9,481 nucleotides of DNA from Candidatus Aenigmatarchaeota archaeon (GTDB lineage: Archaea; Aenigmatarchaeota; Aenigmatarchaeia; QMZP01): assembly GCA_030672885.1 (NCBI GenBank), contig DAOVFN010000018.1:1-9481 (forward strand). Direction: 5' to 3'. A model generated the notes under the pieces. The model was given only the letters and a program-made list of their open reading frames with translations. It did not search any database and was not told where the DNA came from. The position numbers and the translations under genes are program-made. Shown one piece after another: positions 1 through 5,467 of the stretch (position 1 is the stretch's first letter; every line of letters starts with the position of its first letter).

Positions 1-2
1 AG

Positions 3-851
3 AGCATAGTCAAGATTATCAGGGGCTCGGCGTTTCCTGTGTTCGCCATAGCCAACGATCCATGGAAGCCCAAGCTGGCTCCTCTGAGAAAGGCATGCAG
101 GGTGATAAAATTCAGCAGGGTCATGACTCCCTCCATAGGGAAGCGCCTCAGGGAGATATGCGCCTCAGGGTGTATCGAGGCCGAAGACAGCACGCTCAAG
201 AGCCTGTCACGCTTTGCCCATGGTGACCTGAGGTCTGCCATATCAGACCTGCAGATCGTTGCCCAGGGCAGGAAGCGCCTCAAGGCCAGCGACCTTGAAA
301 TCCTGGGTTTCAGGGAGAGGGGGATGAATGTGTTCTCAGCGCTTCCGATAATCTTCCATTCCAGGAACATCGCTGCCGCCCGCAAGGTCATATTCAGGCT
401 CGACAGGGATTCTGATGAGGTCTTCTGGTGGATAGAGAGCAACATCCACCAGGAACTCGTTCCCGAAAAGCTGGCCAGTGCATATGAGATGCTCTCCAGG
501 GCAGACATCATGAGATCCAGGGTGCATGTCCAGCAGAACTGGCGGTTCAAGGCATTCATGACTGACCTGATGTCAGGCGTATCCGTGCTCAAGGGCGACA
601 CTCACCGCCCGCCTGGCTTCAAGCCATTCCAGCAGCCCACGAAGATTGTCATGCTCGGTAGGAGCAGGGCCAGGAGGGCTGCGATGGGTGCTCTTGCATC
701 AACGATAGGCGGGTTCACCCATTGCTCCAAGAGAACGGTTGTGAGGGAATACCTTCCCTATATCAGGATCATGCTCAAGGCAAAGCCCATGACAGCACCG
801 GTCCAGGGCCTGGAGCTGGAGAAAGAGGAGCTCGCCCTGATAACAGGCTAG
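3..851 (+). CDS. rfcL: Replication factor C large subunit, C-terminal part (5' end outside window)
   Basis: The large subunit of the archaeal clamp loader helps open the PCNA ring and load it onto primed DNA, using ATP. The reading frame is open to the left window edge, so the 282 visible residues are a C-terminal part. The Walker A and B region must lie upstream, and the GTG at 39 is only an internal codon. Visible landmarks are the end of the AAA+ module (FAIANDPWKPKL, about residue 14 of the fragment) and the lid with the RFC sensor-2 signature HGDLRSAISDLQ, followed by the helical collar domain. The protein ends in an acidic stretch, ELEKEELALITG. I see no Q-x-x-L-x-x-F-F type PCNA-interaction box, which many archaeal RfcL proteins carry at this end. 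The next gene is convergent. Identity rests on the lid signature and overall resemblance to the family. Confidence 0.88.
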   Translation, partial: SIVKIIRGSAFPVFAIANDPWKPKLAPLRKACRVIKFSRVMTPSIGKRLREICASGCIEAEDSTLKSLSRFAHGDLRSAISDLQIVAQGRKRLKASDLEILGFRERGMNVFSALPIIFHSRNIAAARKVIFRLDRDSDEVFWWIESNIHQELVPEKLASAYEMLSRADIMRSRVHVQQNWRFKAFMTDLMSGVSVLKGDTHRPPGFKPFQQPTKIVMLGRSRARRAAMGALASTIGGFTHCSKRTVVREYLPYIRIMLKAKPMTAPVQGLELEKEELALITG

Positions 852-946
852 CTTCCGCGGCGGCATCCAAATAAACTTTGTTACACATGATCTTACAGGA
901 TTGGCTGCATAATGAATGTAATCATGATGAACACAGGGCGGCCTGG

Positions 947-1696
947 TTATTTTTCCATCCTTCCTTCCTGCCACTCCTTCAGCATGGTCCGTGCCATCCT
1001 CATGGTGTCAGGCTTCCCGCCCTTCATGAGCATGTTCCTCTTTAGCGCAATCCTCTCGATGCTCTTTTCCAGATCCCTGGATATCCTGACACCATAGAAC
1101 GATTCTATCTTCTTGGGGAACTTCTTCATGAGTTCCATTGCAGCAAGATCCGGATCCCTGACCTTGGTGAAGTCATGTGTGCCTATGAGCGCATGCTTCA
1201 CATCATCCCTTTCCCAGTGCGGGAGCACGCCTGGCGTGTCGAGGAAGAGTATCCTGCTGTCAGCCCTCACCCTCTGGACACCCTTCGTGTAGCCGCCCAT
1301 CGGACTCACCGGTGCAGACTTCCTGCCCTTCATGGCATTGATGAGGGATGACTTGCCTACGTTGGGATAACCCAGGACCCCCACCCTGATGGTCTTCTTG
1401 TCGTGGCCTGCTCTCTTGGACTCAATTATTATCCTCTCCCTGAGTATGGTGGTGCCGAAACGCTTCTTTGCGGACACGAACACAGACGGCCTGAATTGCT
1501 TCTTGCATCTCTCGACAACAACCTTCTCCATCAGGTCACATTTGGTTATGACATATATGAGCGGCTTGCCTAGGCTCTTTGCCTTCTCCTCTATTTCCCT
1601 GTTCACAGTCTCTTTTGTGAGCCGCGCGTCCAGAAGCAGCAACACCACATCTGACTGCCAGAGCACCTGGTCCACAATCTCCCAGAAGCTTGCCAT
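947..1696 (-). CDS. Circularly permuted GTPase, YlqF/HSR1-like
   Basis: This is a 249-residue GTPase with its G motifs in permuted order. G4 comes first (TKCD, residues 51-54, a variant of NKxD), then G5 (SAK, 75-77), G1/P-loop (GYPNVGKSS, 109-117), a candidate G2 threonine in GGYTKG, and G3 (DTPG, 153-156). This order marks the YlqF/YjeQ class, whose members mostly act in ribosome assembly. A role in maturing the large subunit is inferred from the family. The frame is open 28 codons further upstream to 1780, but I chose ATG 1696. The protein then begins MASFWEIVDQVLWQSD, which matches the usual N-terminus. A TATA box (minus-strand TTTATAA, 1719-1725) is centred 26 bases before that ATG, fitting a leaderless transcript. 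It converges on rfcL and is divergent from the cold-shock gene. Confidence 0.88.
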   Translation of the reverse strand: MASFWEIVDQVLWQSDVVLLLLDARLTKETVNREIEEKAKSLGKPLIYVITKCDLMEKVVVERCKKQFRPSVFVSAKKRFGTTILRERIIIESKRAGHDKKTIRVGVLGYPNVGKSSLINAMKGRKSAPVSPMGGYTKGVQRVRADSRILFLDTPGVLPHWERDDVKHALIGTHDFTKVRDPDLAAMELMKKFPKKIESFYGVRISRDLEKSIERIALKRNMLMKGGKPDTMRMARTMLKEWQEGRMEK

Positions 1697-1718
1697 GTTC
1701 AGGAATTGGTTCCTGTGG

Positions 1719-1725
1719 TTATAAA
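1719..1725 (-). promoter_or_regulatory. TATA box of the permuted GTPase gene
   Basis: Minus-strand TTTATAA is centred 26 bases upstream of ATG 1696. This is the spacing expected between an archaeal TATA box and its transcription start, so the mRNA would begin at or next to the start codon. It is the main argument for the short start of this gene. Confidence 0.6.
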
Positions 1726-1846
1726 TAACGCAGCGCGCAAAAAGCGAGACGTATAGGACACCTCCGGCACAGCCAGGCAATACCGGTGCCTTTATTAATC
1801 AGCTATTGCATGATTTGATTGTTAACCCGGTAAGGGGGTGTAAAAT

Positions 1847-2038
1847 ATGACAGAAGGTACTGTGAAGTTCTTCAACGAGTCCAAAAACTTCGGCTTTATC
1901 CATGGAGATGACGAGAAAGACTACTTTGTTCACAGCAACGACATAAAAAAGGGCCCAATCGCAGAGGGCGACAAGGTTTCTTTCAAGGCAGAACAGGGTG
2001 ACAGGGGACCAAAGGCCGTGGACGTTGAAAAGATGTGA
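1847..2038 (+). CDS. Small cold-shock-domain (CspA-like) nucleic-acid-binding protein
   Basis: This 63-residue single-domain cold-shock protein is a five-stranded barrel that binds single-stranded RNA or DNA and can melt RNA structure. RNP1 is seen as KNFGFI (residues 13-18) and RNP2 as DYFVH (25-29), with the conserved N-terminal GTVKFFN just before them. Length is normal for a stand-alone Csp. The ATG at 1847 is preceded by a purine-rich Shine-Dalgarno-like run (GGGGGTG, 1835-1841). A TATA-like TTTATTAAT at 1791-1799 would give a leader of roughly 30 nt, so this gene is probably not leaderless. Cold-shock domains occur in only some archaeal groups, so its presence may reflect an old transfer from bacteria. 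It is monocistronic as far as visible, with a T-tract 80 bases downstream. Confidence 0.93.
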   Translation: MTEGTVKFFNESKNFGFIHGDDEKDYFVHSNDIKKGPIAEGDKVSFKAEQGDRGPKAVDVEKM

Positions 2039-2055
2039 TGTTTCCTGCTTATGTA

Positions 2056-2128
2056 AAGAATGAGGCATGTCTTGTTGGGTGTTCTTAACATTCTTGTTCA
2101 ATCTGACTAGCATGTTCATATTTTTTTT
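2056..2128 (+). terminator. Possible terminator region of the cold-shock gene
   Basis: Downstream of the stop codon lies an inverted repeat, AAGAATG (2056-2062) with CATTCTT (2089-2095), then eight T residues at 2121-2128. Archaeal transcription often ends at T-tracts, so the T8 run is the likely stop. The inverted repeat has a 26-nt loop and may be incidental. Confidence 0.4.
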
Positions 2129-2197
2129 AGTTGCTTACCTTTCAGGTTATCGTTCCTGTCTGCATGTTCTTATATGGATTATGATGGGCCTGCTGGG

Positions 2198-2234
2198 ACG
2201 CTCAGCACTATTGGACACAATATGCCAGTAGTGC
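2198..2234 (-). other. Candidate tRNA intron 2, within the T loop
   Basis: These 37 nt separate TTCGATT from the 3' strand of the T stem. Removing them closes a 5-bp T stem with an exact 7-nt loop. Inside, GCACTA (2234-2229) pairs with TAGTGC (2210-2205), and a further TGG/CCA pairing extends the stem past one mismatch. T-loop introns are known in archaeal tRNAs. The boundary may slide by one base because a T stands at both junctions (2235 and 2198). Confidence 0.6.
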
Positions 2235-2268
2235 AATCGAACCCAAATCACAGGATCCGCAATCCTGT

Positions 2269-2292
2269 ATTCTTTACAGGCCTCCTGCAAAG
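2269..2292 (-). other. Candidate tRNA intron 1, between D arm and anticodon arm
   Basis: The segment folds into a 9-bp hairpin: CTTTGCAGG (2292-2284) with CCTGTAAAG (2280-2272), one G-U pair and loop AGG. It sits between a D arm ending near 2293 and position 26 of the mature tRNA near 2268. An alternative puts the intron a few bases further 5', near 2295-2273, using GAAT (2272-2269) as the 3' strand of the D stem. The ends are therefore uncertain by several bases. Confidence 0.5.
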
Positions 2293-2335
2293 GCTTTCCA
2301 TTAAACTACAGGCCCATATTATTGTTTGCGGAATG

Positions 2336-2364
2336 TTTTTTATATGGCGCTGGCAATATATAAT
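2336..2364. promoter_or_regulatory. Divergent promoter region of tRNA-Arg and the membrane-protein gene
   Basis: On the minus strand, TATAAAA (2344-2338) is centred 26 bases before the first base of the tRNA. On the plus strand, two TATA-like sites could serve the membrane-protein gene: the same AT-rich block (TTTTATAT, 2338-2345) would give a leader of about 13 nt, and TATATAAT at 2357-2364 would give a transcript starting at about the ATG. The two promoters overlap within 30 bases. Confidence 0.55.
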
Positions 2365-2380
2365 AAGTGGTTGCATGCTG

Positions 2381-2827
2381 ATGGGGATAAAAGACTTCTT
2401 TGCGCCGACCAGGGGAAGGATACTGCTCTTTGTTATCATATTCATCCTCGTGTTCGTGTACGACACTGCGTTTGCGCCCTTTCCGGGCTCTCCTGTGGCA
2501 GAGAACCTGGGAACCCAGGATGGGGCAGCGTCGTTTGTAATCTATATACTGGTTCTTCCGTACATACTCTCATGCCTGATACCCGCATTCTTCGGCATGA
2601 GAAAGATGAAGTTCCTCAGGATGGCCACACTCAAGGAGTTCATGCATCCCAGGCAGTCACCGCGTGAAAAGAAGCCCGCGATGCAGCAGACATTCACCTT
2701 CCCTTCAGGGACCTCTGTGATGGAGAGCGTCCTGCCTTCCCATCTTTCATCCCAACAGGAAAAGAAAACAGCGACCGAGCCATCAAATACTGGAAAGAAA
2801 CACATGAAGGCAAAGGGCGGGCGCTGA
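2381..2827 (+). CDS. Small two-helix membrane protein of unknown function
   Basis: I do not recognise a named family. From ATG 2381 the product is 148 residues. It starts with a short amphipathic segment, MGIKDFFAPTRGR, then a hydrophobic helix of about 20 residues (ILLFVIIFILVFVYDTAFA) and an outside loop rich in G and P. A second helix follows (FVIYILVLPYILSCLIPAFFG), then a charged, Ser/Thr/Lys-rich tail of about 70 residues that is probably disordered. The opening 'GIKDFF-PT-G/K-I-LF' resembles many short archaeal membrane proteins without known function. The frame is open back to 2174, but that part is antisense to the tRNA-Arg gene, and a TATA box lies just before 2381, so I reject the longer start. 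ATG 2375, two codons upstream, is possible. The stop lies 5 bases from the end of the convergent prenyltransferase gene. Confidence 0.65.
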   Translation: MGIKDFFAPTRGRILLFVIIFILVFVYDTAFAPFPGSPVAENLGTQDGAASFVIYILVLPYILSCLIPAFFGMRKMKFLRMATLKEFMHPRQSPREKKPAMQQTFTFPSGTSVMESVLPSHLSSQQEKKTATEPSNTGKKHMKAKGGR

Positions 2828-2832
2828 TACTT

Positions 2833-3735
2833 CTAGAGCAGCACTCCCACTATGAACGCGAGCAGCCCCATGTTCATCCCAAGCTTTACGAACCTGCTTG
2901 CCTTTACAAATCCCTTTCTTGTGCTGGCCCCTGCCGTGACGGCAATGGATAACAGGAAGACCATGGCAGTGGGAATCAGCATCACGAGATAGGGAAGCCC
3001 GAGGATGCCAAGCAGATAGGGCAGCGGCGACACCACCAGGGTCGCCAGCATGCTGGCAACGGCAATGGCCTTGGCCCTGCGCTTTGTTATCTTCATCTCC
3101 GTCTCCCTTTCCTTTATCCCAAATCTCTCGGCAACCACCTTCTTTGCTTCAGAAGCCATTCTCTTGAAAAAACTCTTTCTGTCACCCTCTAGGTCCTCCA
3201 GGTCCTTGACAACCTCCCTCGATATTGTGGAGAACATGGCCAGGAGCATCAGAAGGAATGGCAGATAGAGATTGCCCAGGGCCGCCCCGCCGAATAGGAA
3301 GGTGGAACCGACCAGGTAGCCCACTGATATGTTTCCCAGCAGTATCTTGTTCTGCAGGCAGTATGAGTAGATTATCAGCACAGAAGAGTTGAAGAGCGCC
3401 AGCGCCACGGCAAACCATGGCAGGAACCCGCTGAAGATTATGCCCGCGGCGAATAGCAGTGCCGAGAACCACAGGGTCGACCTGGAGGATACCCTGCCGG
3501 ATGGTATGGGCCTCTTGGGTTTGTTTATCCTGTCTGCCTCTATATCTATGTAATCGTTTATTGCGTTACCCGCTCCTGTTATCAGAAAGACCACAGCCAT
3601 GGCCATATATGCAGGAGAGAGCGGGTTGAGAAAGATAAGGAGGTTCCCGTCCGCTGCCAGGAGAGCCCCTATGACAACGGCAACAATCGACATTGCGCAG
3701 TTGCCGGGCCTCATGAGTTCCAGATAGGCAAACAT
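2833..3735 (-). CDS. UbiA-family prenyltransferase, probable digeranylgeranylglyceryl phosphate synthase
   Basis: This 300-residue integral membrane prenyltransferase has about eight or nine hydrophobic helices. Both Asp-rich motifs that bind Mg-diphosphate are present: NDYIDIEAD at residues 60-68, followed by RINKPKRPIPSG, and DLEDLEGD at 178-185. In archaea the enzyme with this layout and length usually adds the second geranylgeranyl chain to geranylgeranylglyceryl phosphate, the second ether-bond step of membrane lipid synthesis. That assignment is inferred, since UbiA relatives acting on quinones or haem share both motifs. No other lipid gene is nearby to support it. The start at 3735 is favoured by a TATA element (minus-strand TTTTTAAAC, 3756-3764) about 25 bases upstream, giving a leaderless mRNA. 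It meets the membrane-protein gene tail to tail. Confidence 0.85.
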   Translation of the reverse strand: MFAYLELMRPGNCAMSIVAVVIGALLAADGNLLIFLNPLSPAYMAMAVVFLITGAGNAINDYIDIEADRINKPKRPIPSGRVSSRSTLWFSALLFAAGIIFSGFLPWFAVALALFNSSVLIIYSYCLQNKILLGNISVGYLVGSTFLFGGAALGNLYLPFLLMLLAMFSTISREVVKDLEDLEGDRKSFFKRMASEAKKVVAERFGIKERETEMKITKRRAKAIAVASMLATLVVSPLPYLLGILGLPYLVMLIPTAMVFLLSIAVTAGASTRKGFVKASRFVKLGMNMGLLAFIVGVLL

Positions 3736-3755
3736 AATAATGAAAGGCAGGGCAA

Positions 3756-3764
3756 GTTTAAAAA
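3756..3764 (-). promoter_or_regulatory. TATA box of the prenyltransferase gene
   Basis: The minus-strand TTTTTAAAC core is centred about 25 bases before ATG 3735. Its T-run directly follows a small hairpin (CCCA GGAGG TGGG, 3777-3765), so the same bases could also act as a terminator for transcripts arriving from rtcB. Confidence 0.5.
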
Positions 3765-3848
3765 CCCACCTCCTGGGAAGATTCTGGATATTTGGGTTAA
3801 GCCTTCTTGTGCCCTGGAGACTATGTGGTTATAAATTCCCGCAAAGGC

Positions 3849-5249
3849 TTATCCCTTTGCAACCCCCACCGGAGCCAGCCTGGCCACCTTGAGCGATATG
3901 CCCGAGCCGTGGACAGAATCTATCACAGCCTCTATGTCCTTGTATGCCTGGGGCGCTTCCTCTGACAGCACCTTGGGGTGGGTGCTCTGGGCGATTATGC
4001 CCTGTTTTTCCAGGTCCTCTTTGACCTTGCTTCCCCAGAACTTCTTTATGGCAGCGTGCCTGCTCATGGCGCGGCCCGCGCCGTGCGCCGAACTCCCGAA
4101 TGTCTTGGCCATGGCCACCTCTGTGCCCTTGAGAAGATAGGATGATGTTCCCATGGAGCCTGCTATCAGGACAGCCTGTCCCGGGAATGACCTTGTGGCC
4201 CCCTTCCTGTGGACATAGAGCTTTCTCTTCTCCCCGTTCACTGTGTGCTCCTCGAGCTTGACTATGTTGTGCGCCAGGGCATAGACCGTCTTCATGTCCA
4301 TATCTTCCCATGTCCTTCCGAAGACATGCTCAAACGTCTCCCTTATCCATTTGGTCATGACGGCCCTGTTTGTGAATGAGTAGTTGACAGCGGCCCTCAT
4401 GGCATCAAAGAAGTCATGACCCTCCTGAGAATTCGCCGGCGCGCAGGACAGCTGCGGATCGGGCAGCCATATGTTGTATTTCTTGACTGCCTGCTCCTGT
4501 ATCTTGAGGTAATCCGTGGCCACCTGGTGGCCCAGTCCCCGGCTCCCGCAGTGGACCATTATCATAATCTGGCCTGGCTCCCTGACTCCCCAGGGGCCGC
4601 TATCTTCAAAGACATCCGTTACCTCCTGGACCTCAAGAAAGTGGTTGCCTGCCCCGAGGGTGCCCAGTTGGGGGGCTCCTCTTTTCTTGGCAAGGTCCGA
4701 TATCTTGGAGGGGTCTGCGCCATCCATGCAGCCATGCTCCTCTGTAGCGGCCTTGTCGTCCTTTGTGGAGTATCCCTCCTTGATGGCCCAGTCCATGCCG
4801 TGCAGCAGGACTTCGTCCAGTTCAGACGGGGAGAGCCTCAGTTTTCCCTTGGCCCCCACGCCGCAGGGAACTGCATTGAAGAGGGCTTGTATAAGTTCCT
4901 TTATCTTTGGCCTCACCTCCTTGATGGTGAGATTGGTCCTTATGAGGTTGATTCCGCAGTTTATATCGAATCCGCAGAGGCCTGCAGAGATTATTCCGTC
5001 CTCGGCATCGAATGCGCCAACCGCGCCCATGGGCAACCCATAGCCCCAATGCATGTCAGGAAGACCGATAACAGGCTCCACTACCCCAGGCAACGTGGTG
5101 ACGTTAGTGAGCTGCTGGACAGCATCGTCCTCAATCATGTCCAGTATCTTTTTGTTGGCTATGATTTTGGCGTCGACATTCATCCTGTCCCGGCTGCCCT
5201 TGGGGAGCAGCCACTCATAATCATTCAGTTTCTTGATTTTTTCCTTCAT
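3849..5249 (-). CDS. rtcB: RNA-splicing ligase RtcB
   Basis: RtcB joins RNA ends carrying 2',3'-cyclic phosphate or 3'-phosphate to 5'-OH ends, using GTP and Mn2+. In archaea it seals tRNA exons after the splicing endonuclease cuts. At 466 residues the protein is within the usual range. The signatures are complete: DMHWGYG (65-71), CGFDINCG with Asp95 and Cys98, GAGNH with Asn202 and His203, VHCGSRG with His233, AHN with His327, and AHGAGR with His389, the residue corresponding to the guanylylated histidine. The C-terminus ends GVAKG with the conserved lysine at 465. I see no intein or insertion. ATG 5249 is preceded by GGGTGAT five bases away, a possible Shine-Dalgarno. The promoter overlaps a 19-bp palindrome. 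Archease lies 211 bp upstream on the same strand, as expected for its cofactor. Confidence 0.97.
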   Translation of the reverse strand: MKEKIKKLNDYEWLLPKGSRDRMNVDAKIIANKKILDMIEDDAVQQLTNVTTLPGVVEPVIGLPDMHWGYGLPMGAVGAFDAEDGIISAGLCGFDINCGINLIRTNLTIKEVRPKIKELIQALFNAVPCGVGAKGKLRLSPSELDEVLLHGMDWAIKEGYSTKDDKAATEEHGCMDGADPSKISDLAKKRGAPQLGTLGAGNHFLEVQEVTDVFEDSGPWGVREPGQIMIMVHCGSRGLGHQVATDYLKIQEQAVKKYNIWLPDPQLSCAPANSQEGHDFFDAMRAAVNYSFTNRAVMTKWIRETFEHVFGRTWEDMDMKTVYALAHNIVKLEEHTVNGEKRKLYVHRKGATRSFPGQAVLIAGSMGTSSYLLKGTEVAMAKTFGSSAHGAGRAMSRHAAIKKFWGSKVKEDLEKQGIIAQSTHPKVLSEEAPQAYKDIEAVIDSVHGSGISLKVARLAPVGVAKG

Positions 5250-5269
5250 GGTATCACCCTGTCTGTCCA

Positions 5270-5288
5270 GATATAACAGTGTTATATC
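5270..5288. repeat. Palindrome copy 1, overlapping the rtcB core promoter
   Basis: GATATAACAGTGTTATATC is a perfect palindrome with 9-bp arms about a central base. It shares a 17-bp core with copy 2. Its two AT-rich halves each look like a TATA box for the minus strand. One, centred about 5284, would give a start near 5258, just before the Shine-Dalgarno. The other, centred about 5274, would give a leaderless start at ATG 5249. A protein bound here would compete with TBP, so an operator for rtcB is a reasonable inference. Confidence 0.7.
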
Positions 5289-5299
5289 CCCTTACACTT

Positions 5300-5407
5300 A
5301 CAAGACACAAGAAGCAGCTTACCCCCGCGGGGCATAGACCTGCTTTGCACCCGTATTCGCTGATCGGGTAACTGCTTCCCCAACCCATAGCGCCGGGTAC
5401 AACGCTA
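5300..5407 (-). ncRNA. Candidate structured RNA between archease and rtcB
   Basis: On the minus strand, TATA box TTTATAAA (5428-5435) is centred about 26 bases before a hairpin TAGCG (5407-5403) / CGCTA (5392-5388). A long helix follows: GAAGCAGTTACCC (5378-5366) pairs with GGGTAA (5324-5319) and CTGCTTC (5317-5311), 13 pairs with one bulged G. Inside it is a second hairpin: CGGG (5353-5350) and GCA (5348-5346), with one bulged T between them, pair with TGC (5334-5332) and CCCG (5331-5328). A 12-nt strand, GATCAGCGAATA, lies between the helices. A 65-codon ORF crosses the region but has no convincing start or family. I do not recognise the RNA: it lacks SRP, RNase P, tRNA or C/D-box landmarks. 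It could be an independent small RNA or a leader of rtcB mRNA. The 3' end is a guess. Confidence 0.5.
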
Positions 5408-5427
5408 AGGATAGTAGATATGCGGGG

Positions 5428-5435
5428 TTTATAAA
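5428..5435 (-). promoter_or_regulatory. TATA box of the candidate structured RNA
   Basis: TTTATAAA lies 14 bases downstream (minus strand) of palindrome copy 2 and about 26 bases before the first hairpin of the predicted RNA. Being self-complementary, it could also read on the plus strand, but no plus-strand gene follows. Confidence 0.5.
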
Positions 5436-5448
5436 GATTTGTCCCTCC

Positions 5449-5467
5449 CATATAACAGTGTTATATG
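5449..5467. repeat. Palindrome copy 2, containing the archease stop codon
   Basis: CATATAACAGTGTTATATG is a perfect palindrome with 9-bp arms, sharing the 17-bp core ATATAACAGTGTTATAT with copy 1. The outermost pair is C-G here and G-C in copy 1, so symmetry is kept although the bases differ. The archease TAA (5463-5461) lies inside it, and the TATA box of the candidate RNA follows 14 bases further on the minus strand. As RNA it could form an 8-bp hairpin with a 3-nt loop. Confidence 0.7.

Larger units (their letters stand above)
2185..2315 (-). tRNA. tRNA-Arg (anticodon GCG), apparently with two introns
   Basis: Read on the minus strand, the ends form a perfect 7-bp acceptor stem (GGGCCTG 2315-2309, CAGGCCC 2192-2186) with discriminator A at 2185. 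CCA is not encoded. U8 and A9 follow, then a D arm GTTT with loop AATGGA(A) holding G18 G19 and a probable A20, an arginine identity base. The anticodon arm is clean: CAGGA/TCCTG (2267-2263, 2255-2251), loop TTGCGGA, anticodon GCG at 2260-2258, reading CGC and CGU. After a short variable region comes T stem TTGGG (2246-2242) paired with CCCAG (2197-2193), and loop TTCGATT (2241-2235). Two extra segments must be removed: about 24 nt between D and anticodon arms (near 2292-2269) and 37 nt in the T loop (near 2234-2198). A TATA box is centred 26 bases upstream. I could not draw ideal bulge-helix-bulge motifs by hand, so exact splice sites are uncertain. Confidence 0.72.

Noticed and set aside
924..930. 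ATGATGA as a C box of a C/D guide RNA
   Set aside because: No CTGA box at a suitable distance in the short gap between rfcL and the GTPase gene.
1697..1780. Upstream 28-codon extension of the permuted GTPase
   Set aside because: It would include the TATA box in the coding region and has no counterpart in the family.
1770..1794. Inverted GGCAC/GTGCC in the GTPase-csp gap as a terminator or RNA
   Set aside because: Only five pairs with a long loop and no plus-strand gene upstream to terminate.
2174..2380. Long N-terminal extension of the membrane-protein ORF
   Set aside because: It is antisense to the tRNA-Arg gene, has no membrane-protein character, and a TATA box lies just before ATG 2381.
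4416..5276. 286-codon plus-strand ORF opposite rtcB
   Set aside because: It is the shadow of rtcB, whose sequence and catalytic residues are intact; the opposite frame shows no domain.
5254..5451. 65-codon minus-strand ORF with four cysteines in the archease-rtcB gap
   Set aside because: Its start precedes the TATA box of the region, it runs through helices of the candidate RNA and a palindrome, and I recognise no protein family. Kept only as a possible refutation of the RNA reading.
5270..5467. Two repeats as a possible CRISPR array
   Set aside because: Only two copies, spaced 160 bp apart with a structured gap, and the repeats are full palindromes; no cas genes.
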